From: Selenomonas sp. ND2010
GTDB lineage: Bacteria; Bacillota; Negativicutes; Selenomonadales; Selenomonadaceae
Direction: 5' to 3'
Assembly (NCBI RefSeq): GCF_000702005.1
Contig: NZ_JNKI01000002.1
Coordinates: 186,001-250,000 of the forward strand
Length of the DNA: 64,000 bases
Shown: one piece after another, positions 1-6,391 of the stretch
How positions within the stretch are numbered: the stretch's first letter is position 1
Layout: each line of letters opens with the position of its first letter
Made by a program: the position numbers and the translations under genes
Notes under the pieces: model-generated
Databases searched by the model: none
Told to the model about the DNA's origin: nothing
What the model saw: only the letters and a program-made list of their open reading frames with translations

Positions 1-325
1 CTTTTTGCTGCTGTTTGTCGAGCGTCACGCGCTGTCCCTTTACCATAAGATAGCCGCGCTTTACGACGCCTGCAATCTCGGCAACGCTGTGAAAACGTGC
101 CGTGAACTTGCCATTGCCGCGATCGATTACATCGCTCCAATCTTGTAAGTCAGCCGGCTCTGCCAATTGCCACTTTTCCTGCATGACCCGCGCCTCATCC
201 GAAATCTCTGCCGTATCCAGCGCTATTTTATCTTTCGCTAACGATGGTTTCTTCGCCGCAGCCGTATAGGACGCCTTCGCGATACTGCCAGTCAGGCTGG
301 CAGTAGAATCATTCAAAATCCGCAT
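1..325 (-). CDS. Hypothetical protein, 3' end outside window
   Basis: An open frame runs from an ATG at 325 to the window edge with no stop, giving 108 codons starting MRILNDSTASLTGSIAKASY. A good ribosome site (GGAGGAAT) lies just upstream of the ATG. A TATAAT box at 383-388 on the minus strand, with an extended TGG in front, is a plausible promoter. The visible part is hydrophilic and lysine/alanine-rich, with no signal peptide or membrane segment. I do not recognise a family. Its place beside phage-type genes suggests it belongs to the integrated element, but that is inference. Confidence 0.6.
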   Translation of the reverse strand, partial: MRILNDSTASLTGSIAKASYTAAAKKPSLAKDKIALDTAEISDEARVMQEKWQLAEPADLQDWSDVIDRGNGKFTARFHSVAEIAGVVKRGYLMVKGQRVTLDKQQQK

Positions 326-519
326 GATTTATTCCTCCATGAATAAAAACAAACTCGTCTATTTCAAATGTCCTCTTTTCCTATTATACCATAGCCGTTA
401 TAAGCTACGCATGCGTAAGCAAAACTTTTCGCGTTGAAATCCATATCACGGTGTGCTATCCTTAGTACCGAAAGAAGGAACGTCAGCTTTGCAGAGATAG
501 CGATTATCCATCAATCCGT

Positions 520-548
520 AAAAAATAAGCCCGACCATACGGCCGGGC
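520..548 (-). terminator. Intrinsic terminator of the minus-strand small RNA
   Basis: Read on the minus strand, 548-529 forms an 8-bp GC-rich stem (GCCCGGCC with GGTCGGGC, one G-U pair) around a four-base loop. It is followed by TTATTTTTT. No protein gene ends nearby on this strand. Confidence 0.7.
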
Positions 549-627
549 CTGCGCTCAGGTTGCGATCCTAAGCATTTGTGCTGTTGCTGCGCACCTCCTT
601 CCTTCTGCAGGTATAAGGTGCGCAGCA
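520..627 (-). ncRNA. Candidate small RNA with 5' hairpin and terminator
   Basis: A minus-strand transcript of about 105 nt is predicted between a promoter (634-663) and an intrinsic terminator (520-548). Its 5' end forms a perfect 10-bp stem, GCTGCGCACC (626-617) with GGTGCGCAGC (595-586), and the 21-nt loop contains an AAGGAAGGA purine run. Open frames inside are short and unconvincing, so I call it non-coding. It could instead be a leader or a type I toxin-antitoxin RNA. No Rfam family is recognised. Confidence 0.5.
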
Positions 628-633
628 TGTTAT

Positions 634-663
634 ATTATACGATATTGCTTGAAGGAAATGCAA
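634..663 (-). promoter_or_regulatory. Promoter of the minus-strand small RNA
   Basis: On the minus strand TTGCAT (663-658) and TATAAT (639-634) are separated by 18 bp. The start is predicted at about 627, one base before the 5' hairpin. It overlaps a divergent plus-strand promoter (TTGAAG 648-653, TATAAT 672-677, 18-bp spacing). Confidence 0.6.
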
Positions 664-683
664 TACCATGATATAATTGATTC

Positions 684-800
684 AGCTAAGAGGTTTGTGA
701 TACTGCCAATAGAGTGTCACGTCCAGTAAGAAAAGCCTTAGGGTCGCTCCCTGAGGCTTTTCTTCTTCCCCAGCGCACACGTATTCGCGTGCGCTGGGGA
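684..800 (+). ncRNA. Candidate divergent small RNA
   Basis: A plus-strand promoter (TTGAAG 648-653, TATAAT 672-677) points into a region without an open frame. The predicted transcript contains a hairpin in which GTGATACT pairs with AGTGTCAC (about 699-722, one G-U), then a strong terminator at 728-764 and a second at 768-800. With the oppositely transcribed RNA at 520-627 it fills the 620-bp stretch between the first protein gene and the DUF2800 remnant. No known family is recognised. Confidence 0.4.
728..764 (+). terminator. Strong hairpin, likely terminator
   Basis: AAGAAAAGCCTTAGGG pairs with TCCCTGAGGCTTTTCTT around a TCGC loop. It is followed by a CT-rich stretch. It ends the candidate plus-strand RNA. 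Confidence 0.55.
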
Positions 801-806
801 TTTTTT
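768..806 (+). terminator. Intrinsic terminator
   Basis: CCCCAGCGCAC pairs with GTGCGCTGGGG (768-799), followed by ATTTTTT on the plus strand. It is the second terminator in tandem and a back-up for the first. Confidence 0.7.
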
Positions 807-879
807 ATTTGCTACTATGCAGATAGCACATCTAAGAAATGTAAGCGCTAAATCATCCGATGTTATCAATAGCTGAAAC

Positions 880-910
880 GAGCCTGACCACGTTATCAAT
901 GGTCAGGCTC
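880..910. other. Perfect 11-bp inverted repeat
   Basis: GAGCCTGACCA pairs with TGGTCAGGCTC around a 9-nt loop, just downstream (in minus orientation) of the truncated DUF2800 gene. The flanking T-tract is weak on both strands. It may be a poor terminator or the scar of a deletion end point. Confidence 0.4.
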
Positions 911-948
911 ATCTTATTTGAGGGGCGATAGATATGGGGCTTTGCATA

Positions 949-1386
949 CTATTTAAGGCTTATCTTGTTTTGGCAGTTCATTATTTCTTGCCCGTGCACC
1001 CACGCGCTGAAATCCAGCCGTTGTTCCACCATAATCTTGGCGTCCCCCGATGCTTTTCGCGCGGCGTTGATTTTCTCGATACAGACATCCAGATAACGGC
1101 CGGTGGCTTCCCACATCTCATCGTCTACCGGGTACTCATAGTGTTCGCCCATCTGTCTGGGGATAGAGATGGACTTCAACCGCTTCTTGGCGACCTTCCC
1201 TGTCCGGAGAAAATGCCGGAGCCGCAGTTCTGCCACCGCATGAGCCGCCGTTCCTTCCTCCGCATAACTGGAGGTCTTATCGGAGACAGCCGCTTCCAGC
1301 TTCGCCGATGGCGGACAATGCAGCCATCTGTGGGAGCCGGAAGCACTACGCATTGCATGTACTTCAGGCAACTTTGTCACCTCCAA
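949..1386 (-). pseudogene. Truncated DUF2800 phage nuclease-like protein
   Basis: The first about 125 residues match the N-terminus of phage DUF2800 proteins: SGSHRWLHCPPSAKLEAA, then EEGTAAHAVAELRLR, then VEQRLDFSAWV. Family members are usually near 380-400 aa and carry a PD-(D/E)XK-like core that should begin right after this point. Here the frame instead runs into NCQNKISLK and stops at 145 aa, so the catalytic part is absent. DUF2800 genes normally sit upstream of DUF2815 and a phage DNA polymerase, and neither is present, which suggests a deletion removed the replication module. The start overlaps the end of the upstream gene by 23 bp, as in compact phage operons. Confidence 0.7.
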
Positions 1387-1900
1387 TAAGTGCTTTCAGC
1401 GAATCAATCTGGGCACGGGTTTCAATCTCGCCCACCCGCTTCAGATTGTTCTCTTTAAGCCATGCCGCAATCTTCGGCTGATTGGTGGCTTTATCGGCCT
1501 TCATGAATTCCCCGGCCTTACCCCGAATGGCTTCGATTTCCTCTGTGGTCGGTTTATCTGCTGCCTCTGCTTTCTTCGGCTCCGGTTCCTTCACCAGGTC
1601 ATTGATTTCCTTTGCCTTCTCTCGCGTCACAGGTTCGCTCTTGAGGGGCTTTTCTTCTGCCTTGGTAGCCTTCTTAGGCTCTGCCTTTTTGGCGAGCTCA
1701 GCGGGGCGCTCCTCATCCTCAAACATAACTGCTTCCATCTGTTTCAGCCGTTCTTCTTTTGTTAACCCGACCGTCTTTTCAGGCAATCGCGCGTTGGTAT
1801 TTCCTGCCCGAGCCATGCTGACTGCCGCCAGACAACCAGCAATACCAGACAGAGCGTTTACAAACTTTTCATCAAACTTCACGTTTACATTGATATCCAT
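1364..1900 (-). CDS. Hypothetical phage-type protein, Lys/Glu-rich
   Basis: A 178-aa protein with a short hydrophobic patch near residues 18-30, a long low-complexity Glu/Lys/Ala/Pro linker (about 55-120), and a compact C-terminal segment ending KALIGGDKVA. The linker suggests an extended connector between two small domains. AGGAGG lies 13 nt upstream of the ATG, which is longer than usual. It directly precedes and overlaps the DUF2800 remnant, so it probably belonged to the same phage early operon. I do not recognise a specific function. Confidence 0.6.
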   Translation of the reverse strand: MDINVNVKFDEKFVNALSGIAGCLAAVSMARAGNTNARLPEKTVGLTKEERLKQMEAVMFEDEERPAELAKKAEPKKATKAEEKPLKSEPVTREKAKEINDLVKEPEPKKAEAADKPTTEEIEAIRGKAGEFMKADKATNQPKIAAWLKENNLKRVGEIETRAQIDSLKALIGGDKVA

Positions 1901-1965
1901 AGATTTTTCATATCCTCCTGTGGTAAAATCAGACTATAAAATCCTTTTAACTGTGGGTTTTATCC

Positions 1966-2001
1966 AGGTCGTTCCTGTTGGCGCAGGAGCGACCTTTTTA
2001 T
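1966..2001 (-). other. Coding-strand A-tract plus hairpin, between genes
   Basis: On the minus (coding) strand AATAAAA is followed by AGGTCGCTCCTG and CAGGAACGACCT around the loop CGCCAA. It lies between the LysM gene and the 178-aa gene. The same layout recurs at 6,025, 6,339, 8,102 and 9,515. On the plus strand it reads as a terminator (hairpin then TTTTTATT), which would stop antisense transcription. Confidence 0.5.
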
Positions 2002-2149
2002 TGCGCCTCTGCCTCTATTGCTGGCGCCAGCAACAATAAGCATTTGACGCTCTTCCGGTGTTACCCCCGGTGAAGCTCCTTTACAGTAGCTGGCGGGTAA
2101 CCGGCAGGTCAGGCCCCCATATCCGGGGTTGCATGTAACTGCTTGCGTC

Positions 2150-2440
2150 TTAATCACTCGCTTTCTTAATCCAGTAGGAAATACGGATTTTATCCCCGGC
2201 GTGAATCACATAGTCATTTTCCTTGACCCACGGATTGAGCTCTTTGATGCCTTCCACAAACTCCGGCAGATAACGCCGCCCGCCAGTATTGAGTTTGATA
2301 TGCTCCTCCCCGATATGCCAAAGCGTATCCCCTGGCTGCACTGTATATACGGTTTCCACTCTTACTTGATCGCCATCATAGAAGCCGGCGCATATCACTG
2401 CAGTCCCGATAATGGCGGCACCCGCAAGAAACTTCTTCAA
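2150..2440 (-). CDS. Small LysM-domain protein with N-terminal membrane segment
   Basis: Starting at a TTG (2440), the 96-aa protein begins with a hydrophobic segment (KKFLAGAAIIGTAVICAGF, residues 2-20). A LysM domain follows (TVYTVQPGDTLWHIGEEH, then ELNPWVKENDYVIHAGDKI). LysM binds peptidoglycan glycan chains, and a single anchored LysM of this size resembles YneA-like or phage-borne envelope proteins. A run of ten G lies just upstream of the TTG and may serve as the ribosome site. The frame is also open upstream through the G run, so a one-base deletion there would join it in frame to the gene at 2376-2534. Start assignment is therefore uncertain; the domain call is firm. Confidence 0.7.
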   Translation of the reverse strand: MKKFLAGAAIIGTAVICAGFYDGDQVRVETVYTVQPGDTLWHIGEEHIKLNTGGRRYLPEFVEGIKELNPWVKENDYVIHAGDKIRISYWIKKASD

Positions 2441-2534
2441 GGCTGACTCCCCCCCCCCGATGCAGGGCTGCTCCCAGCTGACGGTGCCGCTCCATTTCGA
2501 TGGCCTTGCGTATCTTCCTCTCATGCTCGGACAT
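2376..2534 (-). CDS. Small hypothetical protein crossing a G10 tract
   Basis: The ATG at 2534 follows GAGGGGGAAG. The product MSEHERKIRKAIEMERHRQL is a plausible charged helix up to about residue 28. After the ten-G tract (2449-2458) the frame continues as GGGVSLEEVSCG to a stop at 2376, a tail that is only the shifted reading of the LysM gene. Nine G would fuse this helix in frame to LysM. So this is either a short upstream gene with an accidental tail, the N-terminus of a longer LysM protein disrupted by slippage, or a sequencing error in the homopolymer. Confidence 0.45.
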   Translation of the reverse strand: MSEHERKIRKAIEMERHRQLGAALHRGGGVSLEEVSCGCRHYRDCSDMRRLL

Positions 2535-2547
2535 GTTTCTTCCCCCT

Positions 2548-2742
2548 CTATGATTCGATATCATCGATGATTTCTGCATCAGCCTTGCCGAGTATGTGCC
2601 CCAGCATAAACGCGTCGCTCCGCGCGCGCGCATTCACGGCATAACAGCGTTCTTTGTCAACAGCTGCCGTAACCGCATAACGGTAATGCGCCTCGGCTCT
2701 CTCTGCGATCCGCTGGAGCTCCTGAATCTCTGCTTGTGTCAT
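2548..2742 (-). CDS. Small hypothetical phage protein
   Basis: A 64-aa protein, MTQAEIQELQRIAERAEAHY onward, mostly helical and acidic at the end (ADAEIIDDIES). The ATG at 2742 overlaps the TGA of the upstream gene (ATGA), and GGGAGGCAGG sits upstream, so translational coupling fixes this start rather than an earlier one. It is part of a string of four or five tiny minus-strand genes typical of phage accessory blocks. Function unknown. Confidence 0.55.
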   Translation of the reverse strand: MTQAEIQELQRIAERAEAHYRYAVTAAVDKERCYAVNARARSDAFMLGHILGKADAEIIDDIES

Positions 2743-2885
2743 CCTGCCTCCCGACTCTCTTTGTTCTCGCATTTTCTGACTTCCACTTCCACCTCATGGC
2801 CTTTGGCGCGGCCATCAAGTTTCAGCAGCATTTCGATAAAGGCTTCGGGCTTGAAGCCGATGAGCCCGGTTTGGGGCTTTTCCAT
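2739..2885 (-). CDS. Small hypothetical phage protein
   Basis: A 48-aa protein, MEKPQTGLIGFKPEAFIEML onward, ending in a charged tail VEVRKCENKESREAG. The AAAGGAGA ribosome site upstream of the ATG at 2885 selects this start over an in-frame one at 2987. Its stop overlaps the next gene's ATG by 4 bp. Function unknown. Confidence 0.5.
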   Translation of the reverse strand: MEKPQTGLIGFKPEAFIEMLLKLDGRAKGHEVEVEVRKCENKESREAG

Positions 2886-2949
2886 ACGAATCTCTCCTTT
2901 CGCATGATGTTTCTTTGATAGTGTTGGGTAGTGTTTGCATCCGAGCCGT

Positions 2950-3114
2950 TCATTTGCCATCGCCTTCTTGGCGATGCTTCTCATCAAGATAGGCCTGCGC
3001 CCGATCCTTTATGGACTGCATTTCCGCATCATCAGCATCCGGCGCCTCCGCCAGCTTGCATTTAACACCGAGAACCTTGTAGATAAGCTCCTCGAAAACT
3101 TCTGCTTTGGTCAT
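2950..3114 (-). CDS. Small hypothetical phage protein, 54 aa
   Basis: A 54-aa frame starting MTKAEVFEELIYKVLGVKCK and ending DEKHRQEGDGK. AAAGGAGTG lies upstream of the ATG at 3114. It is predominantly helical and acidic. It is the first gene of the minus-strand series and is divergent from the zinc-ribbon gene at 3165, with about 50 bp between them. Function unknown. Confidence 0.55.
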   Translation of the reverse strand: MTKAEVFEELIYKVLGVKCKLAEAPDADDAEMQSIKDRAQAYLDEKHRQEGDGK

Positions 3115-3164
3115 GGTGGTTCACTCCTTTTGTGCTATAATCTCCTATGAAAGGAGGTGTTATT

Positions 3165-3644
3165 ATGGGTTCATACAAAAATGCTCAAGTATGTTTGAAT
3201 GGTCACGCTACCACAGACGATGTATCACAAGCAGAATTTTGTTCGCCGTTTTGCTCTTATTGCGGTGAAAAAACAATAACCGCTTGCACTAAATGTGGCA
3301 GCCCAATCCGTGGTGAGTATTGCGCAGATGGCATTACGTTCATGTCCGTTAGTTACAGCGCGCCTGCATATTGCCATAATTGCGGTGAGCCATATCCTTG
3401 GACACAGCGCAGAATAGCGGCTGCTCAAGAGCTGTTTTCCGATTTTGACCTCACAACGGAAGACCGGGATAAACTCGATAGATGCTTTCCCAATATCGTT
3501 GCTGACACGCCTATGACCACAGTATCGGCTAATAGGGTAAGAAATTATCTCGAAAAACTTCCCGCCTACGTCAGCTCATGTCTTAGGGATATACTTGTAG
3601 ACATTGCCTCTGAAACGGCCAAAAAAATCATTTGGCCATCGTAA
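3165..3644 (+). CDS. DUF2321-like zinc-ribbon protein
   Basis: A 159-aa protein starting MGSYKNAQVCLNGHATTDDV. It carries paired cysteine motifs: CSYCGEK, CTKCGSPIRGEYC and CHNCGEPYPWT, all within the first 80 residues, as expected for two or three zinc ribbons. The YKNAQVCLNGH opening and the CHNCG-PxPWT block match what I know of DUF2321. The C-terminal half is helical without obvious motifs. A perfect AAAGGAGGT ribosome site precedes the ATG at 3165; an in-frame ATG at 3147 would overlap the ribosome site. It sits alone on the plus strand and overlaps the convergent zinc-ribbon gene by 17 bp. Function of the family is unknown. Confidence 0.65.
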   Translation: MGSYKNAQVCLNGHATTDDVSQAEFCSPFCSYCGEKTITACTKCGSPIRGEYCADGITFMSVSYSAPAYCHNCGEPYPWTQRRIAAAQELFSDFDLTTEDRDKLDRCFPNIVADTPMTTVSANRVRNYLEKLPAYVSSCLRDILVDIASETAKKIIWPS

Positions 3645-3798
3645 TCCCCGCGCCTGGGCATTTATCCTGCCCGCAATTATGGCGCCTCTTTAATCCCCAA
3701 CAGTCGCATTCGACTACGATTTTCCTGCCGCAATTGTGGCAGAAATTCCCTGCCCGCACTGTTTGCCCACAGTGTGGGCATTTTATTTTAGTTATCAT
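3628..3798 (-). CDS. Small zinc-ribbon protein
   Basis: A 56-aa protein, MITKIKCPHCGQTVRAGNFC onward, with CPHCG, CHNCG, CDCWG and a further HNCG/CPG set, consistent with one or two zinc-binding knuckles. AAGGAGAC lies upstream of the ATG at 3798. It is downstream of the BRO-type antirepressor gene with 13 bp between them, so probably co-transcribed. It converges on and slightly overlaps the DUF2321-like gene. Likely a nucleic-acid or protein-binding accessory; specific role unknown. Confidence 0.55.
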   Translation of the reverse strand: MITKIKCPHCGQTVRAGNFCHNCGRKIVVECDCWGLKRRHNCGQDKCPGAGITMAK

Positions 3799-3811
3799 AA
3801 TTTTTGTCTCC

Positions 3812-4564
3812 TTATGCCACGCTACCATTGAGCAGTTTATCCGCAATCCGCAGGGCATCATCCAGCAGGCCTTTCTTCTCCAAATACTCCGGCGTGCCTG
3901 GTTTCTTCTTGAGCCCGTTCTCTTTCATGTAGTAGGCTATCGAATTGCCGATACTGGTGTGGAAGGCTGTGTTGTATGCCGCACGGAATCTGTGCCATCC
4001 TTCGCGGAACGTCAGCCCGCTTTTGACTGCATAGGCCTGAACCATCGCCACAAGCTTCTGCCGTTTCGTGCCCTCGGTACATACGCCATTGAGCGTGTCA
4101 ATTCGGGAAGATTGGATTTTCTGCTCCTTGCGGATTTCCTCGTTATCGAGTCGCAGGCGGGCAAGCTCGCGCTCTTGCTCTACCAGTTGCTGGGCGGCCT
4201 GTGCAAGTATCTCTACCTGGCTCATTTGTTTGCCGTAGCTCCCCGTCTTGCGAATGGCGGGCAGTACCTCGCTCGTTACCCAGCGTTTGAAGCGCCTGGC
4301 CTCGGGAAGCTTGCTGGAAAGAATTAGACTATAAAGACCAGACTCGTTGATGATGATGGTATCCTGCTTCCTCCCCAGCGAATCGATGAGTCCCCGTTTT
4401 AGGGAGTCATCCTCATCAACATGTGAAGCCAAAGCATTCAAAGGTTTTGCATATCCTAAAATCTCAGCAACATCTTTTCCAACAAAAAACGGCTCATTGT
4501 CGATGGTCAAGGTGCGAACCTGACCAAACTCTGGGTTGTTGAAAATCTGAAGACCGTTACTCAA
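3812..4564 (-). CDS. BRO-family phage antirepressor
   Basis: A 250-aa protein. The N-terminal Bro-N domain (about residues 3-105) is clear: LQIFNNPEFGQVRTLTIDNE, FFVGKDVAEILGYAKPLNAL, then SGLYSLILSSKLPEARRFKR and WVTSEVLPAIRKTGSY. A coiled-coil region follows (115-160) and then an antirepressor-type C-terminal domain. Such proteins are DNA-binding phage antirepressors acting in the lysis/lysogeny decision. The start is a TTG with AAGGAGATA upstream. It lies directly downstream of the Cro-like gene, in line with an early lytic operon. Confidence 0.85.
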   Translation of the reverse strand: MSNGLQIFNNPEFGQVRTLTIDNEPFFVGKDVAEILGYAKPLNALASHVDEDDSLKRGLIDSLGRKQDTIIINESGLYSLILSSKLPEARRFKRWVTSEVLPAIRKTGSYGKQMSQVEILAQAAQQLVEQERELARLRLDNEEIRKEQKIQSSRIDTLNGVCTEGTKRQKLVAMVQAYAVKSGLTFREGWHRFRAAYNTAFHTSIGNSIAYYMKENGLKKKPGTPEYLEKKGLLDDALRIADKLLNGSVA

Positions 4565-4580
4565 TGTTATCTCCTTCTTT

Positions 4581-4808
4581 CTATCTCATTTTTGAGACTG
4601 TACTAGCAAAAAAAATAGAGTTCATTTCCTCAGCTGTCAACTGTAGCAAGCGCCCTATTGCATAGGCTTCTCTTACTAGCATTGCCTCTCCGCAATTAGT
4701 AATTTTGCGGTACATACTAGCAGTACTTATACCTATAGCATTTGCTACGTCCGCAACTGATAAGCCATTCTCTACAATTTTGCCCTTCAACATATTGGTA
4801 TTAACCAC
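4581..4808 (-). CDS. Cro-like helix-turn-helix regulator
   Basis: A 75-aa protein with an XRE-type helix-turn-helix: GLSVADVANAIGISTASMYR at residues 15-34 is the two-helix DNA-binding unit. The start is GTG at 4808 with AGGAGG 10 nt upstream. It is divergent from the CI-like repressor at 4987 and precedes the antirepressor gene by 16 bp, the usual position of Cro. It should bind the repeated CTTATATT elements in the intergenic region. There are no signs of decay. Confidence 0.75.
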   Translation of the reverse strand: MVNTNMLKGKIVENGLSVADVANAIGISTASMYRKITNCGEAMLVREAYAIGRLLQLTAEEMNSIFFASTVSKMR

Positions 4809-4828
4809 TTGTTCAAGACCTCCTTGTA

Positions 4829-4962
4829 TGTCTTATATCTTGCGACACATTTATAGCATCACAAATATAAGACACTCGCAAGCAGTATTTTCTTATATTT
4901 TAAGATTTTTATTAAATGCATAAATCTATTCTCATATATTAAAAATATGATAGAATATAAGA
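4829..4962. promoter_or_regulatory. Operator region with repeated CTTATATT half-sites
   Basis: Four copies of the core (A)CTTATAT or its complement occur in the divergent Cro-CI interval: 4831-4840, 4864-4872 (reverse), 4891-4900 and 4953-4962 (reverse). The third is part of a perfect inverted repeat, TCTTA-N5-TAAGA (4891-4905). TTGCGA at 4840 and its complement TCGCAA at 4876 add a second symmetric pair. This is the expected pattern for binding by CI-like and Cro-like proteins. Confidence 0.6.
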
Positions 4963-4986
4963 AAAGCAACAAAAGAGGTGACCAAC

Positions 4987-5940
4987 GTGTCAAATATTGG
5001 ACAAAACATAAAGAATCGTCGAATCGAGCTAGGCCTTACTGCTGATCAACTGGCAGATCGTCTGCAAAAAAGTCGAGCTACTATATATCGATACGAAAGT
5101 ACTGACGCAGATAATATGCCTATTGGTATATTAGAACCATTAGCAAGGGCATTATCTACCACCCCCGCAGAGCTCATGGGCTGGAGTGGCGGAGCCGTCA
5201 AGGTTACTACTAACCTGTCGTTCGATGACAAATCTCCCCTGCATGCGTTGACGCAGGCTTACCTGCGCCGTCCTTCCTTAGTACAGGACGAAATCATCCG
5301 GCGCTTTGAGGGATTGGACGCCACATTCTCCCATAATGTCAGCAAGTTGCTGCAAGCATCTGGTGACATAAACGGCTTTATGAAAGGTACTGGTCTGCCC
5401 TTTGCTACTGTTGGCAAGTTCATGCAGGGTGAAACCGTCCTGACCACACCAGCAGAGGCTGAGCGTATCGCTACATACTTCCATACTAATGTGGTGGATT
5501 TGTTCTTTAATCTCGATGAAAAAGACGAACTGCAGCAAGAACCCGTGGTACCTCCCGAGCAGCAAGAACCGGATGTTGTGGCCACCAGAATTTTGGACCG
5601 AGCCTTAAAAACGGACATAGCGGCCGATGGTCTTGTATATACTGTCTTGATGGCGTTAAAAAAATATCTAGGCTCCATAGAACAGGATATATCCTATAAA
5701 AAATTACGAAACGCTATAAACATTATTTCCAACGCTGAATTTATAAGTAATGTTTACGGAGCCATGCAAAAAATCCGTAAAACTTATTTATATGACATCG
5801 ATATAGATGATTTAGCACCTGTGATTGCAAAAGAAATTTATGAGCAGGACTATATATGTATAGTTAGCTACATTAACAATAAAAATGCTATAAAGAATTT
5901 AAAACTTCTATTGGAGCAAAAATTTAAACTAAACAAATAA
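4987..5940 (+). CDS. CI-like phage repressor with N-terminal HTH
   Basis: A 317-aa protein. Residues 5-60 form an XRE helix-turn-helix (IGQNIKNRRIELGLTADQLA, then LQKSRATIYRYES). A second similar region occurs around 125-175 (FMKGTGLPFATVGKFMQGET). The C-terminus is a long Lys/Ile/Asn-rich helical region. There is no recognisable LexA-type Ser/Lys peptidase, so RecA-driven self-cleavage is not indicated. The first in-frame GTG (4978) falls inside the ribosome site AGAGGTG, so the GTG at 4987 is preferred. The AT-rich, non-optimal 3' third differs in base use from the 5' part and could be a domain swap. Confidence 0.7.
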   Translation: MSNIGQNIKNRRIELGLTADQLADRLQKSRATIYRYESTDADNMPIGILEPLARALSTTPAELMGWSGGAVKVTTNLSFDDKSPLHALTQAYLRRPSLVQDEIIRRFEGLDATFSHNVSKLLQASGDINGFMKGTGLPFATVGKFMQGETVLTTPAEAERIATYFHTNVVDLFFNLDEKDELQQEPVVPPEQQEPDVVATRILDRALKTDIAADGLVYTVLMALKKYLGSIEQDISYKKLRNAINIISNAEFISNVYGAMQKIRKTYLYDIDIDDLAPVIAKEIYEQDYICIVSYINNKNAIKNLKLLLEQKFKLNK

Positions 5941-6024
5941 AAATTGCCACCCTAGAATGAACGGCCGTACTATGGCTAAATCATAATACAATACAATTCG
6001 TAGCAGTATTATGTAGCAATAAAT

Positions 6025-6048
6025 AAAAAAAAACCGCCTTTCAGGCGG
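6025..6048 (+). other. A-tract plus hairpin in front of a gene
   Basis: A run of nine A followed by CCGCCT-TTC-AGGCGG sits 22 bp upstream of the ATG at 6071. On the minus strand it reads as a textbook terminator. It is one of a recurring set of such elements in the integrated region. Confidence 0.6.
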
Positions 6049-6070
6049 AACGAAAGGATTTGTAGCAAAC

Positions 6071-6346
6071 ATGTTCATTTCAGACACCTCTATTTTTCAT
6101 GATTCTGATTTTTCAGTAGCGATGCACGGTGTAGACAATCTTTTACAGGATGTATGCGAGGTTGAATACATTCCTACCCATGAAACGTACCTGCTTACCG
6201 ACGAGGGCATCCCTAACGTTAATGCGCCCGCTATCCGTCGCTTAGTAAATTTCAAAAATGCAGCTCCAGAAGATTCACTGCTGGCTATGAAAATTAAGGA
6301 AGTTGCGAGAGAATTCTTTGATGAGCGAGAAACGGAACAAAAATAA
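6071..6346 (+). CDS. Hypothetical protein, 91 aa
   Basis: MFISDTSIFHDSDFSVAMHG onward, an acidic soluble protein with no membrane segment. It ends in a charged helix (KIKEVAREFFDERETEQK). AAAGGATT lies upstream of the ATG. It is flanked by the A-tract hairpin elements on both sides, so it looks like a self-contained cassette downstream of the repressor gene, a typical place for lysogenic cargo. No family recognised. Confidence 0.5.
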   Translation: MFISDTSIFHDSDFSVAMHGVDNLLQDVCEVEYIPTHETYLLTDEGIPNVNAPAIRRLVNFKNAAPEDSLLAMKIKEVAREFFDERETEQK

Positions 6347-6370
6347 AAAAAGCCGTCCCGAAGGACGGCT
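6339..6370 (+). other. A-tract plus hairpin in front of a gene
   Basis: The TAA stop of the 91-aa gene lies inside the A-tract, followed by AGCCGTCC-CGAA-GGACGGCT (6351-6370), a perfect 8-bp stem. The next gene begins about 20 bp later. Same layout as at 6,025 and 8,102. Confidence 0.6.
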
Positions 6371-6391
6371 GTACGAAAGAAGCGGATATTA

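Noticed and set aside
446-628. A 60-codon minus-strand frame
   Set aside because: It runs through the predicted 5' hairpin and terminator of the small RNA and has no family features; a non-coding RNA explains the region better.
1960-2157. A 65-codon minus-strand frame starting with GTG at the LysM stop
   Set aside because: It crosses the hairpin element at 1966-1995, has a weak ribosome site and no recognisable domain; could still be real but is not supported.
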